Assembly (NCBI GenBank): GCA_013397935.1
Contig: VZRN01001790.1
Span: 1-64,000, forward strand
DNA length: 64,000 bases
Source of the DNA: Dasyornis broadbenti
Taxonomy: Eukaryota; Chordata; Aves; Passeriformes; Dasyornithidae
Reading direction: 5' to 3'
Every line of letters starts with the position of its first letter. Position 1 is the stretch's first letter. Made by a program: the position numbers and the translations under genes. Below, one piece after another: positions 50,019 to 61,818 of the stretch. The notes beneath the pieces were generated by a model. That model was not told the origin of the DNA, searched no databases, and saw only the letters and a list, made by a program, of their open reading frames with translations.

Positions 50019-53000
50019 GGGTGTTCCAGGGGCTGTGCCGTGGGCTTGGAGGGGCCTCAGCTCCCGGCATCTCCGCCAGGAAACCTCGGGCTTTGTTTCC
50101 TCGTGCCTTTCGTTTGTCTCCTGGGGTGGGGAGGCTTGCTTGGGGTTGGTTTGGTTTTGGGGTTTTTTTGGTATTTTTAGGGTTTGTTTGTGCTTTTGAA
50201 GTGTGAAGTTTCTGGAAAATTCTCCCAGGAGTCCTCCCCATTTGTAGCTCTGATAAGAAAAAGGAGCAAAGCCTGGGGTGTCCGAGCTGCTCGAAGACTG
50301 AACTTCCAAAGGGGAGCAGAGGGCCTGTGGCCACATGACACCGCCTCACTGCATCTCTTTTGACAGCCTCTGCCTATGGCTCACTTGGGTGGAGGCCAGA
50401 GCCAACAATATTTTACCAGGAAGAAACAATCCTTTTTATTTTGGGGTGGCTTCCTCCCCTCTCTCTTCTTCTTGGTTTTTTTTTTTTTTTTTTCATAGTA
50501 ACAATCCAAGAGAACAGCTGATTAAAAGGAAGCATCCGTGGTTGTTGTCGTGGCAGGAGGTCCGTGTCTGCAACATATTTTAAAATTCAGCCCCCTGGCT
50601 CTGCCCTTGGGGATTGTTTTTTTTTTTTTGCTCTGGTTTGTGTTTGTGTTACATGCAAGAACTCTGTTGGCTGCCACAGACCTCAGTGAGATTTGGGATG
50701 GCACAGAAGGCCCCAGGGACATGGAGGGTCTGGATGCCCCTGCAAAACACTGGCCTGAGCTTGCTGTGCTCCAGGGAGACCCTCAAAGCTGCAATGCAGA
50801 CACAATATTGAATTTTCAGTCAAGGAGCAAGATGTGAAGATGGCATTTGAAAGATTAGGGAGCTTACACAGGACAATGTGTGATACCTAATCTAAATATC
50901 TATCGTCTCTCCACTGGACTATAAATGTGCTTGTTGTTCATCATCCGGAAGAAAAGGAAAAGGCATCAGAAGTCACGAGGAGACAGATGAGATTTCTCTT
51001 TAACAGTGAAGAGCTGAGGCCTTGATCTGCTGCCTGAGCAGCTCCATCCAGGGAGAAAACGGGCTTTGGGCTTGATGAAGGCTGAGAAAAGAACCAAAAA
51101 CCTGCTGAGGTGTGCGAGGTGTGCTCCTGTGTGGTGGTGACCACGGTGACACCGGGGTGGCACCTGCTGAAAGCGCCCAACGCTCCATCCCTGCCGGCTG
51201 GGGCCCTTTGGAAGCGTCTGCAGGGACGCAGAAAAGCCTGACCTACTTTGGAGAGAAGAGAGCAGCTGAGGTCTGGGCTTGGCGCTGCTTCTCAGCAAGG
51301 GTTAAGAGCCCGAAGTGGGGCCTTTGGGTCTTCGTTTTGTTCCGTTTCATGTATGTAACTGGTTCTGCAGTGCCAGCACGCGCTCCTGCCCTCGTCCCAG
51401 AACATGTTTGGGTAGAACTGGGCTCTGTGGCACACACAGGGCATATTCCTGCTGCTCAGCCCCTGTGAGACCAGCCCTGGGCAGGGGGCAGAGGCAGCTC
51501 CATCACCTGGCTCCCCTGGGCTCTCCCATGTGGTGCCATCTCGTAAGGAAAGAGGATTGTGTGCACCTCATGCAATGGCAGTGAGTTGTTTTATTCAGGT
51601 AAACAAGGAGTTTTAGGGAGCTTCACTCTCCTGGCCAGCTGGTTTGGGGGAGGGCTGGCTTGGTTCCTGCTGCTCCTCTTTGTTTTCCTTTTGCTGCTTT
51701 TCCCTAAAGTTTTTCCTTCTCACCTTCCCGCTCCTGGAGCTGAGAGTGGTCGAGGAATGGCCACAGTGGGAGAGTGACCGCGTGTTGGGGTCAGCCCAAA
51801 GGCTCGGGGCACTGATGGCATGTGCTCCCTGCTTGCAAGCCTTGGAGGACCATATGTTCCTGCAGTGACATGGAATGTCAGTGATTTGGAAACGAATCCC
51901 TGAGTTTATAATCCTTAACTCCTATTTTCAGCCAGATATTTTTTTCAGACTCCTCTGAATTTAGAGTTTAGAAACCAACCCCTCTTTGCAGACCCTTGTG
52001 GCTCCTCGTGTTTCCAGTGGGATTTGTCCCTCTTGTGCCTGTGCGAGCTCCTTGGTCTCTTGGGTGCAGGGTAGGTGTCTGGCTTTGCTGTAGGGTGGTG
52101 TTGGTCCTGGAGAGGGGCAGAGGAGGAGGGCGGCCTGCCAGGATTTAACAGTAGTCAGGAAAGGAGCAGGAGCGAAGCTCTCAAACTGCATGAGCTAATT
52201 GGAAAGCATCCATTAAAAAAAAAAAGAAAGAAAAGGAAAAATTAGAAGGGGAAAAAAATGTCAAGCAATCTTTTTTAAAAATATCCTGGACTCCAACACA
52301 ACAGCTTGCATCCCTCAAAACAGGTGACTTATTTATGTTTTTCCTTCAGTCCCCATCAGGAGGGGGAAGGACGTGGAGAAGGGTTGAGGCAGTGGGGGTT
52401 AAGAAGGTCTGACGTGCAAGTGTCCTCCCTGCAACGCTGCCATACTGTGCCCGAGCAGCACAGTGCCTCTTGCAAAGGAAGCTTTTCACAACTTGTCCTT
52501 GTTCCAAGGATGAGGAAACCTCCAGCTCTTCTGGCATTTTCTCTCTGTCATAAGTCAGAGCTGCTTTCACCTGTAAAGTATGATCAGCACAGACGGGGAG
52601 AGGGCAGGAACGGAGTGGGGCTCTGAGCAACCTTGCGAGGCTTTTCATGGAGTTCTTGGTGTTAAATGAGGAACATTTCCCCTCCTCCTCTCCTCGTTTT
52701 CCTGTGTGCCTGCAAAAATACTCTGGTCTGCATTTAAAGGAGAAAACTGTATGTGCTGGGACTAAGCCAACTTGTTTATTTAAGGGAAATACCATATTTC
52801 CAACCCCTTCTCTTGCAGAGGAAGGCTCGGCAGAGGATGGCAGACTGGGCTGGGGATTGTATTTTTAGGTGACATCGAAGCACAGTTGTGATTCGAAGAA
52901 ACTAAAAATCATGGCTGGCATTTTGCATCGAGCCCTGCGAGTTCCTCCTCCCCACAGCCCCTACAGGGGTTAACCTCTCCCTCCAAAGCAGGTGGATTTT

Positions 53001-55410
53001 CACCTAAATCAAGGAGGTAAAAAGGAGAAAAAAGAAACAAAAACCAACAGAAAAAAACAACAAACCCACCACCATCACCCCCTAGGCTTCCACTTCTCCA
53101 TGCTTTTGCAGTTTGCCTTCCCCCAAGGGGGTGTTTGTGGCGGGGGCCGGGGCGCTGGGCAGGGACACGGGCCCTGTGTCCCTGTCAAAAGATGGCAGGT
53201 CCGTGTGTCCGTAAACAATGCGGTTATGAAATGGCAGCGCGGCCGCGCTGAGCATGCTCGGGAGCTGCCTGTAGGGGGAGGCGAGCCAGAAAGATGATCT
53301 AATTCCGTGCAATTCTTGGGATTGAAGGAAAAGACCAGGCTCCACTCTTAATGACAGAGCAGAAAAACCAGGCCCCACGCCGGGGACGAAGCCCGTAGGC
53401 CATGGAGGACAGGGTGTGAGGATCTCCCACCTCCAGGACTTCGGGTGCTGGGCAGCGCTGTGTCGCTTTCTCGCCCTCCAGCAGAGTAAGGCCTTGGTGA
53501 GGTTTTGCTGTAGTTATTAGAGGGACAGGCCTGAGGGTGCAAGTTTTATGATTATGATTATTTTCATTATTATTTTGTCTTTTTTTCCCCCCCCTTCTAT
53601 CCGTCCGCTTTCCCAGCTCGCAGGCACCGCTGTCTCACTGCTTGGCCGCTCGATGGCCGGAGGTGACCCAGGTGGAGGTGGTGTGGGCATCTCAGCCAGG
53701 TCCTCGTGGTCCCATGGGAAGCCCATGAGGGGCTCTCCCTCCTGTGCTGCCCCATGTGCCCTTTGGCTGGGCACCACGGGGATGGGCATGGGGACAGGGA
53801 CCTGCTCTGCTGGCTGTGGTGCTTTGGGTTGGGAGGAAGAGGAGCGTGGAGGCTGAAGAGGTGCCCGAGCCCCGTTGATGGGGGTGAGCTGCCTTCCAGC
53901 TCCCCTGCCCTGGACTGCTGGAATCTGCTTGCTCCAGACTCCTCTTGGTGCTCGGGTTTTGTCCTGCCTCAGCCACTTCCTGGGGACTGGGTGTTTCTGA
54001 AATGGCTGGTTTGCTTTTGCTAGAGATAGTGATGAATCTTGGTCTCCATTTTAGGGTTTTCTTCCCCTCCTCCCCTCCCGGGGGCTAGGAGAAGGCAGGC
54101 AGCAGCTGGACTCCTTGCTACCCTCAGCCCGTGGAAGGAGGGGACGCCTTTGTCTGCTCTGGATTTACATTTGCCTGCACAGATGAGTTGCACTGGCTTT
54201 AACTCTACTGGGATGCAGCTAGATGGGCCTGGAAGCAGTGAGGAAGTGTAAATCGATCTCCTCTTTCCAGGAGGGCACGGGCTCTGCAGACCCCCCTTGC
54301 CTGAAGCCTGCACGCCATCGTGGAATGCCTTGTCTTGGGAGAAGTCACTTTCAGTCCTGTTGTGTTTCATGCACGTGTCTCCGTGTTCCCAGCTGTTGCA
54401 TGCAGGGACTTGCACCTCTTTCTGTGCTTCCCCCCTCTTTGGGGAGTTGGCGTGTGCAACTGGAATAGGAGAGAGGACATGGGGGTTGAGAAGGAAGTGT
54501 TTCTTTTCTTTGGAGAAGAGTCTGGATGAAAGGATTTCAGGAGACAAAAGAATTGCAAAGAATTTGGTTTGGGAGCAAACTTCAGGCTGAGGGCAGTGCT
54601 TGTTGTGAGCTGCAGATAAAATTCCATGTTCACATGATTGCATGAGTCTTATAAGGAAGTGGCCTTAGCCTGCAAGAAAAGGAGCTTTGAGACTGGTGAC
54701 TGCTTTGTAGGCCAGGTATGCTGGTGGTTGTGTTTCCTTCCTTCTCCAGATCAAATGCTTCTGTTGTTTCTAATGACAGGCCCGTGGTCAGCGTCCCCAC
54801 GAGCCCTGAGCCCAGGCCTTGTCCAAGCACAGCAGGACCTGAGCAGTGCCGAGATCTGAAATGAGCAGCCTCCCCGTGCCTACAAAAGAAACACTCTCTT
54901 TCTACAAACATTCTCTTAATCATTACTTCCTATATAATTAACTACAAAATGTTTGTCTTCTCGTCAAGGCAAAGGTTATTATGAGCAGGCTGGTTTGGGT
55001 TGTGTTATTTTTATTTTTTTTTTTAGAAGGAGGGAAAAAATGAGTGAATAAGAATGTGCTGCTGCTGGGGTTGCATCATTTGTTGAGAGATTTGCCTCTG
55101 CCTTGCTCCGGTGTTGCTGCAGCCCTCCTTTTCCTGGCTGGTGGGAGATTTCCCTGGGGCTGTGTCCTCAGTGGGGTCTGGTGTCACCTCGGAGGGGTTG
55201 GTGACACCTCCCAGCTGGAAGATTCCAGGCAGGATCAGTCCTGTCCATCCCGCAGAGGTGTTGGTGCATCCGCTGCCCCGGATGGGAACGGGCACTTGGA
55301 GGGGTCTCCTGCTCCCAGCCCTTTTCCAGATGGCCCTGCTGTGTGTGCACGGCTCCGCTCTCAGTAACGCTGCTGCCGAGCCTCAGGTTCCCAGACCGTT
55401 GATTTTTAAG

Positions 55411-55414
<4 letters not shown>

Positions 55415-55449
<35 letters not shown>
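55415..55449. repeat. Poly-A run of 35
   Basis: Thirty-five uninterrupted A residues. No AATAAA or recognisable cDNA-like sequence lies upstream and I saw no target-site duplication, so it is treated as a homopolymer rather than a processed pseudogene tail. Confidence 0.95.
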
Positions 55450-55451
<2 letters not shown>

Positions 55452-58400
55452 CCCTGGTGAAGGTAGACATCTTGGCACCTCAGCCTGCACTCCTTCCCGG
55501 GCTGCCGGGAGAGCAGGGAGCTCGGCCTCATGATGTAACTCTGCTCCCTTGGGCTTGGTAAGCTGCAATATGTTGGAGTTTTGCTGTGCATGTGTTGTCT
55601 TTGCCTGTAAAACCTGTTTGGACCTTTGCGAAGGGCACCCGGATGGCTGATGAAAATGCCAAGCAGAGGAGGCTGTGAAAGCTCTCTGTTTCCCAGCTTT
55701 GTTCTTTCTCTCTTCTTTCTTTTCCCTTTTCTTTTTTTTTCTGGTGGGCTTTTTGGTTTTTTTTTTTTGTTTTAAAGGCACCACTGTAGTTTGTAGTCAT
55801 CATCTGTTTGGAAATGCTGCAGAGCCTTTCCTTGGCCGGTCTGACCTGTCTTCCATCCCCTCCAAAGACCTCATGGAGGAGAGGAAGCTTGTTTTCTTGT
55901 AAACAGAGGCAGAGAGGAAAAAACTGAACCAGCAGTAGCTCCTCTGCTTGGCTCCTCATGGCTCTTAAAGCCCTTTGAAAGACCCAATCAGTCTTTCTTC
56001 AGATGCACTAATTTCTGCTACCCTTTGAAACCTAAAAATTAAGGGTTGGGGGGGGACAAGAATGCTTCGTAGCTGGTGTTGTGTGCTCTTTATGGAGGTT
56101 CTCCAGCCACGGATGGTTAATAATCAGTCTGGGGTGGGCGAGAGAATGGAAGCAGACGGCTGCGGGAAAGGGGGAAAGGAGGAAAAAAATAAATGGAGCG
56201 GGTGAGACTTTTATTGTGAAGCAGCGTGTGCTTGGCAGTTGGCTTTGTTGGGACTGCTGCAAGAGCAGACATTTCTCGGCGGGGAGGGTGGGTATAGGAT
56301 TTCCCTGCCAATCGGGAGCGGACGGATGGGGCATGGGGAGGGTGAGCAGAAAGGGAAGTTTGCTCTGGATTTAAGGGAGGGGAGGGCAAAAAACCCCACC
56401 AAACACTCACACACACACACTCACACACACACACGCAAAAGCTGGAGGTATTGGCACTTGCGGTGAAGTTGGTGCTAAGTTGGTTGGGTGGAGCTGGGTG
56501 GGGATGAATGGTGCTGGGTGCCCCGTGGGTGCCTCGTGGGTGCCCCTCGGTGCCGGGCCCATCTGCCGGGTGCTGATGGAGCAAGGACGGGAGAGCGCTG
56601 GCCTGGGGGGACGAGGCTTCAAGCGCTTTGCAGGGGTTTCCTGTAGCTTCCTTTTGATCAAAATGCTTCAAAATTCACAGTTGGCTTTTTTTTTTTTTTT
56701 TAATTATTATTTTATTTTCTTCCTTGATGCTGAGTTTTTGTTGGGAAGTTGTAATGTTGTCGCCTCTGTTAGTGAGGGATTTGTCTCTGGGATAGGAAGC
56801 AGGAGAGCCTGTGAGATGCCACCTCAGTCAGCCTTGCCTTGGCACCCAACTTTTGTACTCTCAAAGGACAAAAGTGGTTGTTTCTCTCTTGGAGTTGGGA
56901 ATTCTGCTTTGAGAGCTGGGCAGGACCCAGGCTGCTCTGAGCTCCTGGTGACTGCAGCAAGGTGGTCAGGGTCTGATTGACTCCAGGGCTCCTGCAGTGG
57001 CTTTTCTTCGTGGGTGAGCAGCAGCAACGCCTCTGTGGAATGGAGAGTGTGGGTGATGTGTGTAGTGGGGGTACTGCTTAGAAAACACAGAAAACTTAGG
57101 CTCAGATGGCTAAGAACGGCCCCTGGAAGTCCTGGGGCTGCTTGTATGAGTCAGTGTAGCAGCAGGAATAGCAAGACCTTTCCCTGTTGCAACAAAGGTT
57201 GGGAAAACAAACTGGTCCCTGTTAGACTGACTGAGGCTCTTTATTTGCTGCTGGTGCCTGTGGCGAGGGCCTGGGTGCCCCTGGCTGTGGTGGGAGCCAG
57301 GGGTGCCCTCGAGCACTCTGAGCTCTCTTTGCTCAAGTCTTGCAGCAGGATAATCCATGAGAAAAACCGAGGTTATTCCCAGTTTACAAGAGGTCTGACT
57401 AGAGGAGAGGTAGGCTTTACAAGCTCATGTTTGCAGCAAGGATATATATTACTGGCTTAGCAAATAAATAAATAAAGCAGCTGCTCTATGTTCAGACTTT
57501 GGGCTGTGTTTTATGATCATTTCTCAATGGAAGCTGTTGGCCAGTGTCTGCTGAAGGTAGGTTGTGTTTCAGGCTGGGCTGAACTGAGCTTTCTTACGCT
57601 CACAGCCGCTTTTTTGGTCTGTGACTGGAGATTGGAAGGTTCTGTGTTTGGAGTACAAGTTCCTGGTGCTGAGATCGCCGAGATGTGGCTGGGTTTGTTG
57701 TCTGCTTGTGCTCGGGGCAGGCTGGGGACAGGCAGGGACAGGCAGCCACCCACAACCATCCTTGAAGTGCCCTTAGCTCCAGGCCTGGCAGGTGGTGGAG
57801 GCTTCCCCAGGAATCCGTCTCCCTCCTTCCCTTCGCGTGTGTGTGTTTGCTGATGGTGCCATTGGGGATCAGGACAGGCTGATCCTGCAGGGGTCTGGGG
57901 CTGGATGAGCCCTGAGTGGGGCTGGGGGCTGCTCTGCAGCACCTGCCAGCACGGGGCATTGCACTGGGTTCACAAACCTGTCAGGGTGGCTGGTGACAGC
58001 AGCAGCAGCACCAAGGCCAATGTCCCCTGCCTGCTCTGGACAATCCCACCTGGGCTGCTGTGGGAAGGTTTGGGAGCTGCCACACTGGGCTCCCTGCGTG
58101 TGCCTCATCCCCCTCACTTGCTTGATGGGAGGTGGGCAGGTTGTTTTTCTTTCTTTATCGCTCAGTGTGCTTTAAACCTTGTGATTTGCATGGCTGCAGG
58201 CACCATCTGCTCCCCGTGCTGGCCTACAACAGTTGGCTTGACCTGGGCTTATTCTTGTGCCGCGGCGCCGGCAGCGTGTGCTGAACCCGGCACCGACCCC
58301 CAGCTTTGCAGGGCACTCCCCATCTCTGCCTCCACACCGGTTCTCTCCTTAGACACAGCTGTGGCAAAGACCCTTTCTAGTTTTTTTTTTTTTTTAATAC

Positions 58401-59196
58401 CATTTTCCTTCTGGTTTATTTTGGTAGGGTTTTTTTTGGTTTTTTTTTGTCTTGTTACTTCGAAAGAGAAAGAGAAGGTATTAAGGCAGCAAACCTGAGC
58501 TAACAACGTGACTCCAGGCATGTGAAAGGCAGAGGAGATGAGCAGGTGTTCCCTTTTTACATAAATTTTTTTTTTAAAAAGAGGGGGAAAAAGAAAAAAT
58601 TGCTCTCTGTAGAATTAAAAATAGAGCTCATTAGATTTAATAAACATGGACTGTTATGAATGAGGAGTTAGCTGTAGCTGACTGATGGTTTGCATTTTGG
58701 GTGTTCATTTGAATGAACTACAAAAAAATGCAACCAAGCCACCAAAAGCACATGGGCTGGAAATGCTGATAAATGAGGTTGTAATGAGAAGTCTGATAGA
58801 TCTTCCTCCCCCACCCAAAGCCTCAAAAGTTTTGGGGGAGTCAGAGTCACCTCCTCGAGATGCCTTTCACGCAGACGGGCTCAGCTGGATTCCCAGGCAC
58901 GTTGCACTGGGCAAATCTGTCTGGCTGCCTCCAACCCAGGGCTGGGAGGTGCCAGCCCTGGGCACAGCCCGGAGCCCCTGTGCTCCTGGGGCTGTCAGCC
59001 GGGGCCAGCCTTGCCATGTTTTATCTGTGACCTGTGCCTTGGTGGCAGCTTCCTGGCAGCCTTATTTTGCAGAGGGAGCTTTGCCCGTGCTGTAAACAGG
59101 ATGTGTCCATGATTGTCTCTCCTTTTGAATGCAACTGTGGGTCTGAACACCGAGCTCAACCCTGATATTTCTGTTTTTTTCTCCCCCCCGCCCTAG
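55450..59196. other. Intron 1, last block before EHMT1 exon 2
   Basis: No gene seen. It contains a short CA repeat at 56404-56435 and T runs at 56686-56701 and 58381-58395, followed by the exon 2 splice acceptor tract. Confidence 0.5.
56404..56435. repeat. Short interrupted (CA)n microsatellite
   Basis: About 32 bases of CA dinucleotides broken by two CTC interruptions. Confidence 0.9.
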
Positions 59197-59284
59197 CGAG
59201 CAGTGCTGAGTAAGGGAGAGCCAAGGAAAGACGGCTGCATGAAGACTGAGCTGCTGAAAGACATCACCAACAACAAAGAGGAAG
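59197..59284 (+). CDS. EHMT1: EHMT1 (GLP) coding exon 2
   Basis: This 88-base exon has a strong acceptor (pyrimidine tract then CCCTAG) and a consensus donor GAAG|GTGAGC. It enters in phase 0, matching the phase in which exon 1 ends, and leaves in phase 1. It encodes 29 residues starting RAVLSKGEPRKDG and including CMKTELLKDITNNKEE. The block KGEPRKDGCMKTELL lines up without gaps with RGEPQQDCCVKTELL near the start of human EHMT1, recalled from memory, including the GEP and KTELL identities. The region is acidic, lysine-rich and probably disordered, with no known catalytic role; the ankyrin repeats that read H3K9me1/2 and the SET domain are encoded further downstream, outside the window. The 36-residue total is short, but spacing, phase and neighbourhood all agree. 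EHMT2 is the only close paralogue; I do not recall a comparable KTELL block at its N-terminus. Confidence 0.88.
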
Positions 59285-61699
59285 GTGAGCACCTGCCCTG
59301 GTTGAGGGTCAGACCTGGCTCGTGAGGTGGGCACGTGATGGGGACAGAACTGGGGGCTTGGAGATGTGCTCAGTGCCCCCAGCGCCTCAGGTGTGCTCCC
59401 ACAAAACAGGGGCTCCCTTCTGCTGTGTTTAATCTCAGCAGGGCTCTTCCACAGAAGATGCAAATTTGCTGTTCAGTCCATCCCTCACCACTCCCCTGAA
59501 GAAGGAGATCTGATTTTCAGCTCTCTTTGGTGGGAAGTGCACCAGGAGTTACTTTGAACTTCCTGTGTGTGACTGGTTTTAGCTGAACTCTGATCCCTCC
59601 CCACGCTGACCTTTTCCTCCCTAGGAACATTGACTTTCTGCTTCGCTGTGGGTTTCTCTGCTGCTGCAGAGTGGCCCCGATGGCTGCAGGGTGGCTGGAG
59701 GGGTCAGACACCCCACACCTCGTGGCTCCTGTGTGGGTTCTGCAGCTTTTACTGTGCAGGATGCAGCACAGGTTCATTTGTTCAAAGGCTTTTCCTGCAG
59801 GGTTGTCTGTGAGTTACATGCACACAAATCTAAGGGCTTAAGAAATGTGTCAGTGGGATTAGGGAAAAAAACCCACCACCCTTTATCTTTCCCCAACTCC
59901 CTCCTTTCTTCCCATGGCTTTATTATTCCTGGACTAGTTACTTCTCATAGCTCTTCAGGGATTTGGCATATTTTCGTTCTGCTTTCCATAATAGAGCATT
60001 AGGAAAGCACTGAACTGGCCCCATCAAGATCCCTACTCTTATCTAGAAGCCAAATTTTGGACTTAATTCAGTTGTATGTGAGTACAGCATTGCTTTTTCT
60101 TTCTTTTCTGTCCAGCATAAAGTTTTGTCAAGCTGCTCCAGTTAGAAAGTAAAGCTCAGAACAGGCAGAAATCCTGAATGCTGTGTCAGGTGCTTGGATA
60201 TTAACTGGGAGCACAGGAATTCTGCTGCCAGGGCTGGTGGCATAGGGACCTCTGGTCTGGGCAGAGCAGAGACAACGTCTGAAGCGTCAAGAGGTGTCAG
60301 TGGGAAGTTGTGTTGCTCTGGGGGAGGCTCACTTTGATCCCTTGCCTCGCTTAGCTCAGGACTGTAAAGCTTGTTTGTGTAGCTCTTGGTTGATCTTAAG
60401 GTGTCAAGAGTCTGTGGAAGTGAAAAACCCAAAAGGAGGGCGGGGAGAGACATTTCTGTGCCTCATTTGTCTTGAGTGATTTTGACTTGGAGCAAATGCT
60501 GTGTCAGAAGGACCCTGAGAACCCTCCCTGTGCAGGAAGTGTCTCGAGGCTTCGCAAGGTGCTCAAATTCCAGCCACTCCAGTTCATTGTCCAGGGAAAG
60601 GAGGGTCCTAAATGGGAGCTGCTCTCTGTTCTTCTGGAATATTCAGAATGTGTCCTTCCCTCCCCAGGCACAGCATGTGTGGCACAGACAATGCTGTGTG
60701 TGCTGCAGGGCTGGGACATTGTCCCTTCTGCCCTTGGCTCTCCAGCTGGGCTCCTCGGAGGATCATCACCACCAGAACATTGGTTCATGTCCCAAAAGCC
60801 TGTTAATAACAGTGTTTAGTGCTGGCACAGAATTCACATCTTTGACTGTTGCGTGAACATGAAATCATTCCAGCAGACTTGCAGGATGGCGTGGAATAGT
60901 TGCTTTGAGCCCAGTTTTCTGGCTCGGGGATGGAGCTGGGTTGTGTGGCCTGGAAAAGCATCCTGAAGTCTCAGCTTTTTCTCTTTTAAGTTTGCTTGAG
61001 CCGTCATTTTCCTTTGGTGAGGAGGATGGTGCTGTTTAATATCTTTGTCAGTGGCACAGACTGGTTCAGTTAGGGCTGCTGAGGGTGTGTTTGATGGGAG
61101 CCATGGCCTGCAGCGTGCAGCGGCACTTGCTCTGGATTGGATTCCCTTTGGGAAAACCCCCTGGGCAGCCATCCTGTCAATACTGAACCTGGAACAGGAA
61201 CTTCCAGAAGTTTGGAGTTGCGCATCCAAAGGCTGACCAAAGGTGCTGTTTGGGTTAAAGGCTCAGTGGGAATTGCTGTGTTTTCCCCTCTTTTCACGCC
61301 CCCCCCAACTCAGAAAGGTGCTGATGCTGAGGGTAGGTCAGATCCCCGTTGGAATTGTGTTAGCACATCCCATAGCTCCTCTGCTGCCTCTGGATGGCCT
61401 GGTACCAGTTACACCCTCATGCACAAACTTGTGCTTTGCCTGAGTCCAAGATAAGACAGGAAATTCAGACAAATTGAATCCTGTAAAGAGGCAAAATACC
61501 GACCCAGCTTGAAGCTTGGGCTGATATTCAGGGCTCTGACCCCAAGCAAGGCCCGTTGGCACCGCTGCAGTGGTGCCCATGAGCACTGCCTGGCTCCAGC
61601 ACTGGGGAACATCTCCATCATGCTGGAGATCTCCATGAGGATCTCCTGTTGCAGGGAAGGCTCCTGCTCCAGTGGGGCAGTGGCTGAGCTGCCCCAGTT

Positions 61700-61818
61700 C
61701 AGAATCACAGAATCCCAGACTGGTTTGGGTTGAAGGGACATTAAAGCCCATTCCATTCCACCTTCCACTAAAGGGACTCCTTCCATTAAACCAGGCTGCT
61801 CCAAGCCACATCCACCCA
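61700..61818 (-). mobile_element. CR1 LINE 3'-end fragment
   Basis: AGAATCACAGAATCCCAGAC then TGGTTTGGGTTGAAGGGAC and CCAGGCTGCTCCAAGCC is the reverse complement of a CR1 3' end. It is truncated after about 120 bases. Confidence 0.88.

Larger units (their letters stand above)
40111..55414. other. Intron 1 block without recognisable genes
   Basis: No exon or RNA gene supported. Notable points are RRRCATGYYY palindromes at 43706, 49669 and 53250, an assembly gap at 43606-43627, a short 18-bp tandem duplication at 49979-50014, T runs such as 50476-50493, and AT-rich stretches (about 46100-46440 and 47620-48300) without repeats. Confidence 0.45.
5584..59196 (+). other. EHMT1: EHMT1 intron 1 (53.6 kb)
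   Basis: It is bounded by donor GTGAGTG at 5584 and an acceptor with a long pyrimidine tract (TTTTTTTCTCCCCCCCGCCCTAG) ending at 59196. A very long first coding intron is also the arrangement in mammalian EHMT1. No protein-coding exon, tRNA or other RNA gene could be supported inside it on either strand. It contains CR1 fragments at about 6.2, 17.1, 32.8, 33.2 and 38.7 kb, a minisatellite at 6.7-7.2 kb, a GGAT microsatellite at 28.6 kb, MIR-like fossils near 15.8 and 40.0 kb, and many A/T homopolymers. Long runs of T and G predominate on the + strand through much of it, as expected for a gene transcribed in this direction. Confidence 0.85.

Noticed and set aside
55415..55449. Poly-A run as the tail of a processed pseudogene
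   Set aside because: No poly(A) signal, cDNA-like open sequence or flanking duplication upstream; processed pseudogenes are also rare in birds.
5584..59196. A nested protein-coding or RNA gene inside intron 1
   Set aside because: No frame showed a recognisable domain or paired splice sites, and no tRNA-like A/B boxes or convincing hairpin was seen. Expression data could still reveal a non-coding RNA.
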